From the NCBI GenBank assembly GCA_002633005.1, contig NMRA01000148.1:574714-638713 (forward strand): a stretch of 64,000 bases of DNA, read 5' to 3'. How positions within the stretch are numbered: the first letter of the stretch is position 1; each line of letters opens with the position of its first letter. Both the position numbers and the translations under genes were made by a program. This document shows, in pieces, positions 50,220 through 63,200 of the stretch. The notes under the pieces are model-generated. The model worked only from the letters and a program-made list of their open reading frames with translations. It had not been told where the DNA came from and did not search any database. This stretch comes from Phoronis australis (lineage: Eukaryota > Phoronida > Phoronidae).

Positions 50220-53200
50220 TCACTTTTTTGATTTAATGGCTATTAAAATAATTAATAACAATATAATTATTATGGCTAGGATTACTATGACCAACATTTT
50301 CCTATTTTTCTTTTGGTACGTTTCAGCCTTTTGTAACTGTTGAAGTCCCTTGTCAACTTGAACTGATGTCTGTTCGATGTTATAGTCTATCCTGTCCAGC
50401 AAAGTACCCTGGAAACATGACAATCACATACATCATATTAGAATGAACAGTTGATGAACATGTTTAAACCAGATAAAATCCTTAATTTACTAGCTTAAAA
50501 TGAATGCAGTATGCTACAGTTATCTTGTAAAGCATTATATAGATCTAAAGCTGTAAGGATGCGAACAGTTGAACTGCAAAACTTCCCGGACTTTTTTAAA
50601 ATGTTCACTATTGTTCACTGTAACAGAATCAAGTTCTACACTTGGCCTGGGGCTTGTGCAACAGAATATTAAAACTGAGCAAACATTACATACCAGGCAT
50701 GATGCAACGTTGTATAATTCAACCAGCATTTTAAAAACAGTTTCCAATGTATTTTGGTGATAATACCAAATACAACTATTGATGTCAAAACATTGCGTTT
50801 CTGGATGTTTAATGTTTTGCTGTGAATCATTGTGGCATGTCGAGACAAACCGCGTGACACATGACTCGAATGCTATACTATTGTTGAACGGCTGGCTGAG
50901 CATTTGGTTCTGGTTTACAAGTCCAGTTGACAGATGTCTTTTTTTTTACATACTTTCTATACTGAAGTTTCCTGAGCTATTATTTGTTACATTTAGTGCA
51001 TTTCATGAATTCTTATAACTAAGTTGACTTTCAGAGTGTTATATATATTTTTTCAATAAACCATGGTTGTAACAAGAACGGAATAAACATGGATTACAAC
51101 TGATGAGTGTTCCTGTGGTGTAATGACCGCTACAACAACTAATTAAGACCTAATAAAAAGTCTTGGTGTCCTCCCAAAGTAGTGAACCCCGTTGAGAGCT
51201 GACTATATATACCTGGTCCACTATCATCCCAGCTAGGTCTTTGAATATTTCGTTGAGATCTTGTATTGACCGGACTATTTGTGATATTTCCTTCTCACGT
51301 TGTTCAATCATGGCGGTGTTGTCTTCAACCATTTGGAGCTGGTCACCCGAGAAGCCCTGCAGAAATGCAATACATCATAACAAACAGAAAACCAAATAAA
51401 GGACACATAAATCTTTAACACTGTGACAGCATCAAACTGACAAACATACCATGGTGGACAAGCAGAGTTGACAAGGAGTCAACAGGTTTTTTCATCCCCA
51501 AACATTTGTAACAAAGTTTTTGTGTGAGCCATTTGAGGACTCCTCAGTGCATCTGTGGTAACTTGATCGTGTCATGTTTAATAAAAATATCTAAAATCAT
51601 ACTGTAAAATCCAACTTTTTTAAATCTTCATCCAAGTCACACATGAAATGTAGAATTTCATCTAGCAACATAGCTGGTCTGCTACATCAGAAAATGGCTA
51701 TTTCAGCCCCATAATAAACAACACACCTTATCATACAGAGTAAGCTCATCACTCCCTTCATCACCTGGGGCAAAGCCTCCAGAGAGATTGGAATCGAAGA
51801 ACTGTCTGGATCGTTCCTCTCTACTTTTTAATTCTGTGGAATAAAAAAAGCTCCTTGGTTATGCCTGTGAGCAGCGTGCATCAGACTAAAGACTTACAGA
51901 AATCTGACCATTCAGAAGGCAGACCGAACATATGATTTGTCACCTCAAAAATTCTCATTTACACGCCCGTGAGAACGCCTGATCTGCCTTCTAATAGTCC
52001 CCACCAAATCAAATGGTAGATCTGCCTTCCTAATGTGAGAAGCCTGCATTCCAATGACGTGATTTGTGGTTAGGCTCTGTTCTCCCATGGTGATCGCATG
52101 TGATTGGCCAGAATACTATTTTGCATATCAATGTTATGCTAATTACCTGTAAGATAGCCGATAAAATGCCTCAGTTATTGAACATTCATTTTAAGCGAGT
52201 GAACTGTCTTCTCATCAGATGTCCTACCTCACTTCTTACAAATTGTCCATTTGAAAGCAAAATCACAGTATGTTGTGGATCAAAATTTAACAAAATCTTA
52301 CTGATCACATAATTTATGACCTTGAGCAATGAAGATTCAGAGGAGCATTCCATAAATTAAATGATTGTCGTCGACAACATTCTAACCCGCACTGCCATTG
52401 TGAGAGTCGTCCACTCTTGTAACACGAGACACGATCTTTCTGACAAACATGAAATTTGTAACTTCTGTCCAAACAATGAGCAGGACAGGCAGTGAAACGC
52501 ATTCACTTACTTTTCAGGTATGAGGACTGAGACTTTTTAAAATTAATGGACAGGTCTTGAACTCCCCTGGCCAATGAAGTCACTATGTTTATGGTCAGCT
52601 TCTCTTCTTGACCACTTGCACTTCGACTTTTGGCACTGATTTGGTGGACTAAGCTTTGACAATGGTGAAACATCTGAAAGAAAGAATTTTACATGCATCA
52701 CATACGTTCCTCTTCCTCTTCTCATTACTCTTGTTTGTTTAGTTACAATTTCAAGTATACTATTGTTGTTTTTTTCTATTCTTTATTCTAATGTCTAATA
52801 AACATTTAAATCTTGAACCAGAAATCTTTTCAGACTTATGTTCATTAGGTCACCTGATGTGGCCAACAGGTGGCGTGCAGACCAGACTTAAAAATGTTTG
52901 TGATTTAATGTGTAATATTAGAATGTCATGTAGCAGAATTCCTTTGTATTATATGCAAATTCAGACATAATGATCTGCCTTCTGGGCTACTTATAATATT
53001 TTATATGAGTTTGTCATTTCAAATAAATATTTTTGATTTAAAACACGCAGACTAAACGTGCAGCTGTTTAGTTGCTTAGTAATCCTCTTAAAAGCTCAGC
53101 TCATGTCAACGACCGCAATAGACAGCATAACTGGTGACGAACAACTGGTGCCTTCAGTGAAAGATGTTGCGCTATAAAGTTGATTGACTTAAATTACAAA

Positions 53201-56200
53201 TTGTGAATGATGTCACGTATTTGTTTTCTAGGTGGTGAAGCCGGCTACTGCATTCTTTTTTAATAATGTTTGCAATTTAGCACCAATAGGGAAGCAAGTA
53301 AATTTAACAGTCCTAAGTGAGTGTATTTAAGTGAACACATAACATGTAATGCTCTACTTTAACTCAAAACGCTGCTGCCACGTGACCATAATTTGGGGTC
53401 ATCCAGTACAATCATGGCTCCAACATACTACACACAAACTTGCGGTACCTTTTGCCAACGTACTGGCTGAATACCAGTTACAATGCCAAATTTCAAATAA
53501 ATAAAAAATTCAAAAACTGCTTATGATGCAAGCTCTTGAACAAGCTCGTGAAGCCAAAGTTAATAGAAAGTATTTTTTGTTATGATCGGCAATTCACCAC
53601 TATTTTCTTACTTGATATTAATATGTACGGGTGACGTTCTAAGTATACACTACCTTTGTAATTTCTTGGGTTTGAATTTCTATTTCATGTTCTTCGTCAG
53701 CACTATCATCTAATGTTGGCCTGTTGAGATGTTTATCGTGTAACTGCTGCAGATCTTTCACTGAAACCAATGCGAGTTGGAATTGTAAAGGCACTTAAAT
53801 TAATCCCACTATACAATGGTCAGTCAATACAAACATAATCATCGTACAAATTAGCACAAGCCAAGGGGTAAAATACCACGTAGCTGTGCAACGTCGAAAG
53901 AAAATGTCAAGTATGATTTTACTAATTTCAGTATTTTTTTGCATCAAATATTTCATCCTCAAAACATTCATTGCGACATTCTCAGTTATATCCTTTTCAA
54001 GGTGTGGAGCAGTATTTGCCTACAGAGATCTCTGGGTTATACATACACACATTCCTATGGAAATAAATACATACAAACAAGGCAATGTTTATTTTATTTT
54101 CTTGTACTTAACAAATTTTGTAAAAGTTAAACATACTGCCCCTTATTTGTGTACTTATCTCCCATGTATGTTATCTCCCAGATATAATGCTTTCTAGCAC
54201 TTTCTGGGCTTAACTTCAATTACTGTATATTTTCACATAATAAACATTTTAACAACAGCAACGCAGAGCGTTGAAATGCGCCCACAATTGCACCGCATAC
54301 GGTATCCTTCTAGGGTTGTTTATTGGTACCATAAAGTGGCCAGTAGAGGGCATATATGTAGTATGTTGTACTTTGCAAAATGGAAAGGCATGGCCATTGT
54401 CTCCTCAATAGGCGAGGGGCAAAATGTGAGTGATCTTCATAATACAAGCACATCCTATACATCAGTTGCTTAAAGCACCACAGAAACATAGAATTAAAAA
54501 CAAATTTACCAACATACGAGATTAGCACAGCATTAGAATGCCAGAAACAAATTTCTACTTGGAACTTTTCCTTCATAGTCACGAAGTAACACAAAGTATA
54601 CACCTGAAGACCTATGAAAATGCAGAGGTCGATGTAAAATACTAAAATTGCCACTAAAGGCATACCGGTAGTCAGAATCATCCTAAAAGTCGTCATCGTC
54701 CGTTGTCAACATCACATAAATACACTTGCTAAATTTAGTAAAGATGCTGCAAACGGTTTGGGAGATACAGCAATGGGCGCAAAAAAAACTGCCACTACGA
54801 GGCGCCACAGTAATCAAAGTCATAATGCATACCTAGAAACTGGTGATTAGCATCAATGACCAAGTTCATACAAACCCCAATAACTTTTCGTGATAGTATG
54901 AAATGTTTGGAATCCCTTAAAGCAGCCACAAACTTGCCTTCTGGCAAAAACTTTAACTTCATCTTTGTTACTCTGTTTAGAAGTGATTTCTGGTTTTGGG
55001 AAGAACAGACAGTTTGCTATTGTGGTCATGCTTGCCCCATATAATGACCCATCCTTATTGATCCTGCGTTTAAACAATTAACTGTCAAGGTCAGACATCA
55101 CTTCTAACATGAGTAAGGAACAATTTGAGACCAACTTCAAGGGGATGAGTGGTTTAAATAACAAGTTTCGAGAGAGGGTTGATTCAAAGCAGCTTTCAAA
55201 TACAGTACCAGACAAAAGTAATCATATACCGTAATTGCCATAATAACCGCCCATGCCCCTATAAGCGCCCCCCATGCGTTTTCAGACTTTGCTGAAATAA
55301 GCGCCCAGTCCATGAACGTGTACATGCGAACAATGACATACCTACAGTCCTAAAACTCGGTTACAGTAACGTCTTCAATTTATCAAAAATTTTTTGCACG
55401 GGTCTTCTAGACCACTATGTTTGTATTTAGCCGTGACTATACACTTCAAAGTAACAGCGTTGCTACTCTCGCGACGACAGTGTCCCATTATGGTCTGACC
55501 TTTCAGTACAGACACATTGACTGTCTCATGAATAAAAATAACTCGGTGTTAAACGCACGTGGCCAGGAAGCGCGCGCTACATATAAGAACCTGTCATCAA
55601 AGACATTATTCGGAAACTATCCATTCATGAAACGGGTAGAATAGCATCGGTAAGAAATGAATATTGGCATCAATTTCCGACAATTTCTAATACTATTTTT
55701 GAGATGGATTGTTTGATTAACCATAATTGGTGTTTTTAAGCCGAATATCCGATAAAATGAAAACTGACAGTGAATGCTTACACACCCTTACACCGAAAAA
55801 TTACTGTCACATAGTTACGTACGCATCCAGCTACACGGCAACTAATATGGGCCTTACCGAGACGAATGTCGAACGTTTTTAGCACATGAGACCGGCAAGT
55901 GCTGAATGAAACACGCTACTGCTTGTGCAAATTTCTTTAGACACAATGCACATCTAGTTAGTTAGATTGCGTGGCTCTGGCCAAAAGACGGTCTCTGCTT
56001 TGGCAAATGAACTCTGGTGACACGCACGCTCTCGCTTACTCACAAATGCAGACGAACTTCAAAACAAACGTCGACGTGACAACAATATGTGTGTTCATCC
56101 AGACACTTTTCTCCCCGTGTTGCTGATCATACATGTAGATGGCACGATGTTGCACAGATTTGTACTTAAACCTGCCGTTAATCCAGACTCCACCAGAACT

Positions 56201-59200
56201 TAGGGACGCTACTTAGAAAACTTAATGAAGGTTTCAGGTAATTTTCTTGAGTCGAAACTATTTTATTCAAGCATTGAAGTCGCCATATCGAAGACGACGA
56301 TTTTGAGGCAGTCAGTCAGCGAGTTTTCGCCATGGGATTTCAGCACAATTTTCTGTAAAATGATCGTAATTTAGCAGCAAAGTTTGATAGCAATGCACCA
56401 CAGTTTTGTTGAAAGTCTTCCATAGATTACAGATACGTCACAGAGCGTAAATTTGATGAATCTTAGCTTCCGATTTCACCCGTTTCGGAGACTGGGTTTC
56501 AACCGCCTTGGGTTATAATAAGCGCCCCCCCGAACCGAACTTTTCTATATGCCCTGGGCGGTTATTACGGCGAATACGTTAACCATTTCCCCCGTCATGA
56601 CATATACTGTATTAATAGTAGGTGTCTTACTTCGTGTTTTAATCCTCGATATTTCAAACTGTACTTCTTCCACACCATCAACCCTGAAAGAATCACAAAA
56701 GTTTCACATTAAATTCACACTGTTGAGGTTATCTAGGATCTCATCAACACGTATGTACATTTAGCCAGATGTCTAGACAACTCCACAAATTAGCTCTTTA
56801 GAGATGCGTTTTCAGTACGAAGATAGGTTATAGACTTTGATTTTTAGTTTATACCAAACTGTCTCTAATTGGGTCACATGACCATGTCTTTTTAGTAAAA
56901 ATTAGCAAAAAAAGAAAGGTGAGTACCCAGCTGAACAATGGTATTGATAACATACCAAATTCCGTTTGATATTGTACAAGGTGGAATCTCAAAAACATTG
57001 TAATAGTAACACTTTTCTGAAACAATCTTTTGTATTCATTTTATGCAACTTTTGAGTTTTTTTTATAAAAAAAATCACAAAAGTCTTACCTTTTGATAGC
57101 CCCTCAAGCAAAAGCGGTATGTTTCTTACAAAAATTTTGAAGACCAGTTCATAACACATGAAATCAATCCAATTAGCCATTTCTGAGATATGATGTTTCA
57201 AAGTTAGTCAAAATTGGAAATTTTCTTCCTACATACTACGAGCATTCAATAACATGGAAGCCAGAGAGGTGACTAGTTATCAAACATATGACACTTGCGA
57301 GTGTTTCTCATGTACTCGCAATCACACTTCACAAAATATGAGCAGGTATAGGAGCCTGGACAGTGGCCATTTCAAGCTGGGAATGAGAACTTCCAAGCAA
57401 AACTTGACATTGAGTGTATACATTCCATGCTGAAAACTAACGAAAAACTATGTTGGGACACCCATGCCCTGCTTTGTTGTGTTCGTCAGAAAACATACTT
57501 CAAGTTCTGAAAATATGATTTAACGCAACGAGGTTTCCACGACTGTACAATGCCAGGGGAGGAGATCACAAATGATATTTTTGCCATGTGTTAAACAGTT
57601 TCAAACTTGTTATATCATGTTTTGAAGCTGCACTTTAGACCCCAAAAAATCCTCTTTAAGAAGTTTAGGAAGGCAGCTTGCATGGATCAGAGATCTAGTC
57701 TATACATTTACAGTACAGATAAAAAATTCTTCTGAATCAGTAAAAAATTAAAATCGTCCCAAAGAAATTAACTAGCGCGTTACTGACCCATTTGTTCTAT
57801 AGTCTTACCATTCTGGGGGTAATCTGGATATTTTCATAGACACAGATCCTTGTTCAACATCCACTGCCGCTGAGATTAGAGCTTTCCTGTCATCAGCCTA
57901 AAATAATCATCCAACCTTTAATAAACAAGGAGAGTAAAATTTATAAAATAACATGTGAGTATATGGAGGAAATCTTTCAGTTACTGCCATGTTCTCGTGT
58001 CAAAAAACAACTTTCTTAACGGGCTCCTGGAAAGCAATGTCATTGAACTTTGAATTGAAATAGGTAACCACATACGTGAAATTGCTCGCACTGGTTTGGC
58101 GACTAAAACTAACAAGCAATGCATATGAGTCTGAACTGATATAATAATAAAGAAACTTTCACTGAAATAATGATTGTTACCTTTTGGCAACCTGATTATA
58201 TTTGAAAGCCAACGTTTTGGGCCCATCTTGGGCTCTTCGTCGGGAATCTCCGGGTCACGTGGTCACCTGTGGCAGTGCCTGGTGGTCTTCAAACTCCACC
58301 TGATGGGTGTACCATGAGAGTACGGCATACCCTAAAGTAACTTCTGAGCCAGAAGCATTTTGGCAAATTATGCCTCACACTGACTAAACTATCGAAGTCC
58401 CGTTTTAAAAGTACCTATTAGCAATTGGCCCATTTCTGGGAACTGACTGCTTCAGTATGTAAATTTTTAAATCACATCGCAGTCGAGCTCCATGATCTGG
58501 GGAGTAAGCTTTAACACTAACGCACTACACTGGTTATCCGCCAGTTCAACGGTGCTTGAAACTTGGCCACCACAGACATACCTGGACAAAATGCTGTTGT
58601 TAGCGAACAAAGAAACACATTGGAAAGAAATCTTCATCACCGAAGTATTTGTTCAAGTTGGAAAGAATTAAAAACATCAATTATCAATGGCCCTATCTGC
58701 TCAAAAGGTGCTAGCAAGTAAGTAATGTGTTCATTTTATATCGGTAAAGGAAAATACAAAACAAGAAAAACTTTAGGCACTGGTCGGATATAGTGATCCC
58801 TGATTTTAAGAACCAGGTTCATCCACTGCATAACGAGCCCATTATTCAGTGACTGCCTGGTTTTCAAAATCAGAGACCACTATATCCGACCACTGCCAAA
58901 CATTAGCACAAGTGCTAGTCACAGATAAAATATGATGAGTATATACATACAAAGATGCAGCAGATGAGATATGCACAATGAAACATATAGAATGATAGCA
59001 TTATCTTACTTCACTTATCAAAAGACATAATTATACATGAAGTGCAACTCTGACATGTACATTCTTGTTTCAAAAAACTTTACAGTCTACTGTTGAAAGT
59101 TACTACATCAGTACAACACCTAACAATTCGTCAACTGATTCCATAGCAAAACTCCCTGTTGTTTAGTCGAGTTTGTCCCATGAGCTGTTGTACTGGACCT

Positions 59201-59652
59201 TGTAACCGTCAATAGGTTTCCCCCGTGACGTTATAGGGCAGCTTCCAAATAGTGAAACATTGCAATGGACAAGGACAAGGTCAAGGACCACCAAGGCAAT
59301 GCAATATCCTTTATCTGTTTGAAAACTTCGAAAAGCAACTATTTTGCCGAAGTTTCCAGCGTATGGCAGCCCTATGGGATGACTACCGTCTGTGTCTGCT
59401 GTGCTGGCACATTTCAGATGATGGAACTGTTTATGTCTTCTATCGTTAGTAAATAACAAGATGTACATGCGATTGACACTCGACACTTGTGACAGTCCAA
59501 AACTGGGTCACACTCACGCTGTTGCCGGTGCCTATCGCTGTACATATTCTATTTTTTGCATTTCAGCTCACCTGATCATTAAATATGTGTCTGTTTTGAC
59601 TAGCATTGTTCCTCATTAAAATGAATACTTCCGTTAAACTCCTGGTAGCCAT
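50220..59652 (-). CDS. STX16: syntaxin 16, 8 exons, complete or nearly so
   Basis: Qa-SNARE of the trans-Golgi network that drives fusion of endosome-derived vesicles. Exons in coding order: 59652-59572, 57897-57809, 56683-56631, 53760-53654, 52673-52511, 51833-51727, 51356-51213, 50408-50220; all phases agree, 310 residues (human 325). The N-terminus [16 protein letters not shown] matches the STX16 peptide that binds VPS45. Exon 4 carries [14 protein letters not shown], which is specific to this family. The SNARE motif runs over about residues 205-270 ([19 protein letters not shown], then [19 protein letters not shown]) with the central Gln in VDQG. A 20-residue tail anchor ([20 protein letters not shown]) ends in KSKK. 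The segment between NDQ and ADDRKAL is shorter than in the long human isoform; a small skipped exon in the 1.7-kb first intron is possible. Divergent from the VAP gene. Confidence 0.95.
54262..54815 (-). repeat. inverted copy of the A-B-C repeat (B-C-tail)
   Basis: The minus strand repeats about 36275-36800 (monomers B and C, then the same 300-bp tail and end point) with few differences, including a 67-codon open stretch shared by both. It lies in a STX16 intron, 18 kb from its partner. Confidence 0.75.
55227..56582. mobile_element. 1.35-kb element with ATAATAACCGCCC inverted ends
   Basis: The left end (taccgtaattgccataataaccgccc, then cctataagcgcccccc) returns inverted at 56515-56582 (ataagcgcccccc, then gggcggttattacggcgaatacgtta). 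The interior has only short, unrecognised open frames. It occupies the STX16 intron between exons 53760 and 56631; its right end is just 48 bp from the donor of exon 3. Related ataagcgcc motifs occur near 26600 and 35222. Confidence 0.65.
58190..58260 (-). mobile_element. possible Penelope-like element end
   Basis: Minus strand: CGACGAAGAGCCCAAGATG, then GGGCCCAAAACGTTGGC. This resembles the degenerate hammerhead region (CTGANGA, stem, GAAAC) found at the ends of Penelope-like elements, with stem GAGCCC/GGGC. The core bases are altered, so a working ribozyme is unlikely. Located in STX16 intron 1. Confidence 0.35.
58777..58897. mobile_element. 121-bp foldback MITE
   Basis: The left arm gcactggtcggatatagtga, then ccctgattttaagaaccagg, pairs with the inverted right arm cctggttttcaaaatcagag, then accactatatccgaccactgcc. 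Almost the whole element is inverted repeat. A fragment of the same family is at 2345-2395. Confidence 0.75.
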
Positions 59653-60214
59653 CGCTAAGATGCATGAGCAACGGGATCGAAAATCTTAACAACCGAACTT
59701 TTACACAGCACTACTCACTTCCGAATATTATACAGGAAGTGTTCACCGTTGACGTCACCTTCATCAAAACCAGATTTTAAAATATCATTAACAGCACAAA
59801 TTTTATTCATAAAACCTTTTTAATCGTCAAATATAACACATTTTAAACTTTATTTAACAGAATTGTACTATAAAACTGATTTATAAATGGTAATATTAGA
59901 ATAATATATACCAACTTAAAACTCGTAGTTTGTTAAAAAGATACGGTTTGCAAAAAGTGAAAAAGAATTGTTTTTTTTTTTATTTCAGCGCACTTAAATG
60001 CAAATTTCAATAAGAAAGTTCGATAACTATTATAATATTTTATTTTCAAAGTAATGAATTCATCTGAAATACATTGAATATTTTACCTTGAATTTGTGTT
60101 TTGTAGCTGCTTCAGTTCAATTGCAAAGTGTGCGCATGCGTATTTACACGTTTTAATATTCGTCAAATTTGGGAGGTTTTCTATGATTTTGAGAAGTTCA
60201 AACTCCTAAGAAGA
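59653..60214. promoter_or_regulatory. shared STX16/VAP divergent promoter region
   Basis: The start codons of STX16 (minus) and the VAP gene (plus) are 562 bp apart. The STX16 side has two mirror-image ETS-type sites (CACTTCC at 59716-59722 and GGAAGTG at 59735-59741) and a perfect CRE palindrome TGACGTCA (59750-59757), 64 to 105 bp from the STX16 ATG. The VAP side has an NRF1-like palindrome TGCGCATGCG (60131-60140), 75-84 bp before the VAP ATG. ETS, CRE and NRF1 motifs are typical of animal housekeeping promoters. Transcription starts are not known. Confidence 0.55.
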
Positions 60215-60272
60215 ATGGCAAAGCCCGAACAAGTTTTGGTGATAGAACCAGCCCAAGAACTGAGATTTCGAG
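60215..60272 (+). CDS. first coding exon of a VAPA/VAPB-type ER protein
   Basis: The exon encodes MAKPEQVLVIEPAQELRFR plus one base, then a good donor (GTAACT). Human VAPB starts MAKVEQVLSLEP..ELKFR and continues with Gly at the same point; VAPA is similar. These tail-anchored ER proteins bind FFAT motifs through the MSP domain, whose first strand this exon encodes, and form contact sites with other membranes. Which paralog it equals cannot be told; many invertebrates have one. No further exon was recognised up to the end of the window, so intron 1 exceeds 3.7 kb. The call rests on 19 residues and on the neighbourhood, as human VAPB and STX16 are both on 20q13. Confidence 0.75.
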
Positions 60273-63200
60273 GTAACTGAGTACATGTTTTGGCACTACA
60301 CCAAATCACGTCACATTTTTCTTATCAATATGTTTGGAGAATGAACAGTGACACACCGACTATCTCGACAGCGTTATTGCGACAGACAGTGTTAGTGGCC
60401 ATGTAATGCCATTTACTTCCATCGGAGCACACGTCTAATCTTGTTCTTACAGCCAGTTCAAAATGATTTTCTCTCTCCATTTTAAGATAGACAGCAACAG
60501 TTAGTATAATAGTATTGTGCTTAGCTATAGTACCTGGTCCTGTATTCGGACAGTGGTCGGTATACCAACCTTAGGCTGAATTAAACAGGGTTGAAAGTCT
60601 GTACATTGAAAGTGTAGAATTAAGTCATGCATATCACACTCGAAGATCAACCTGCACACATCGAAAATGCGACAGTATGAATGCTTATATCTGAAGAAAT
60701 AATGTGGCACAGGAATGAAGCCCTTCGATAGAAGTAGAATTTGTTCGCTCGAAGATTTGACTTTTTACTCTTTGCTTGTCACTCCGCTATTTTCATTTCT
60801 GGTACTTTGTGAACTGAAGCATTCACTTGGCTGATTGGCTGGCTTCCGCGTCACTTCATGGCATCATTAGGTCAAAAGCCAAGATTACCAGATGACAGAC
60901 ACTTTGATTCTTCATTTTTCGAAATTGGTAAAAAGGCGGAATCAAACCGGCAAGACTGTTTGCAGTTCCCCAGATATGTCAAGGGAATTTGATTTGGTTA
61001 GTACAAGCTGTTTACTAGTGAGACTTGAACAGAATTCAATGTAACTGATAAGGCTGTTAAAGGCTTGTGTATTTAAGGAAAATAATGTGGGTGCCGATCA
61101 TGGGTACTCTGTCGATCTTAGGTACACTTATGCTAAAAACTCGAGAAAAGTCATCAGCCATCGACTGTAAGCAGGAGACACTAAGTTTGCTTTGGACCAA
61201 TGCAGGTAAAAATGACCAAATAAAATCTTAACTCCAAGTTGATGACATTCAAAACTGCACTCTTCAGTAAACTAAATTAGTTACCAGTCAGCACTCGACA
61301 AGCGACAATGTCCACTTGAAGATATGAATGACTGCATATTTGCCACTAATATGTCTGGATTTGGGCTAGTAGTAGTACAAACCAGCAACAAAAGAAAAAA
61401 ACTTAAAAGAACTTTAGGCCAATTTTGTATTTACATGCGTATTTTTTCCACTCATATTCTCGACTGTTTTATTTGCAATTTAGAGTCCCGCAGAGTTATA
61501 GTCTTCGTCAGTGGCAGTTGTCGCCGGGGACGTCATCTTGTTAGCATCTTCTGCAGTACATTTAGAGTGGCGAGTTGTCTACTACAGCCTCTCGTTGTAC
61601 ACTTCAAATTGATTCTCCAAGGGAACCATTCGTTTCTCGCAGTTTTAAGAGCCAAATTTGTGCCTTGTTCACATCTGAAACTGAAGTAACACATGGAATT
61701 TTATGGCTGACCATTTTTTCCATGTGGGGCACCTATTCAGTGCCAAACAGGCAAGCATCGGGATCTGATATTTTGTGGCTGACCTGTTTCACATATTTGG
61801 CTCAAATTCAGTGCCAAAGGAGCAAAACTGGAATCCCCTAATAATGGAATTCAGCACAAAGTCGAAGTAGTTTGAGTGAGGCTAGTGGTAGAATACATAT
61901 TAACCAACATTAGACACATGATTTTTTCCTGTGAAATTTGCACTGCATCATTCTCACGCATAAATTTGTCTTTTGGCCGGAGCATACAGGGCCTCGTAGA
62001 CATTTTTTGTGATAATTTTTTGACAGGAAGTTTTTCAGTTGTTTTGAGTTACAACAGTTCGAACTAATGGAGGGAGTTTACGCTTAGATTTATGTAGTTT
62101 TCATATTCATCAATTTTGGTGATATTCAAAGCATTTCCGGTTTCCGTAAGGCTAGTTGTCGATGCAAAAATTAAATCGTCTGTTTCTAACCAACACGTAT
62201 ATTTGAATACCTAAGTACGCAATTTGAAATAGGAGAAAGTATACGTTGAAAAAATACCAGCCAAATTCCAGGACTGACATGCTATACGAACGTTACTGGA
62301 TTAAAACCAATAATTTTGAAGACATTTGACTAAATGTGCTGTCTTGTAGATAAAGTCCTACATAACCTATATTCTTGCGAGAACCTGATTGGTGCAGGAC
62401 TGCAGGTTAATATTTTCCCAGTTTGAAGGTAGAGTTGACCAGTGCTACTCACACGTGTTGGCTCTTATGCAATTTTCGCAAACGGTGATTTTCATTGAAA
62501 TTTGGAATGTTCTACTTCACATTTGTTTCAAAACATACCTGGATTATAATATAATTGTTTTCTGTTCTTTTCACATTTCTTTCAAAATTATTCACTATCC
62601 CAACTTAAGGAAATTTGTAGTTCAAAAGGCCAGTTCCAAAAAGATGACATCTGCTTCTGCTTCCGCCTGAAGAATCTGTTGAAGACAACTCTAGTTTCTA
62701 AATGGATACAAGTGAAAACTAGGTCAATAGGTTAATTTTTGACTTTTCAACTTACATCAACTTTATGGAAAATGTAGTGTTGATTAAGTGTTGTGGGACA
62801 TTTGTGCGTAACGTGGTTATTTCCGTATACTAGTATATTGCCAACCTTTTTTCGTCTACCTACTTATTCTGTGTTCATTGGCACTGAGTACAGTATAATT
62901 TACTCATTTAGACCTTACAACTGCCACAGGTAATATTTTGATTTGAAACTTGTAGAAAAACTTGTGCAGCCTCCATGGGGTAGCTACCTTCTTAACCTTA
63001 TGGTATTTACAGATAAGTTACCTGTCTAAGTAGGCTTAATACAGGATTAACCTATGAAAACTTTATTGAAATGTTGTGATGAACATGAATAGCCTGAGAG
63101 GGTTAAGAGAAAATATTCCATACTCAGTGTAAAGAAGTCTTTGTCTTAAGTCACAAAATTGTGTAAACCCACATTCTATGAATACCATACTCAGAGTGCA

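Noticed and set aside
59163-59486. 107-residue minus-strand frame in STX16 intron 1 as an exon
   Set aside because: It has no similarity to syntaxins, and exons 59572 and 57897 already join in frame.
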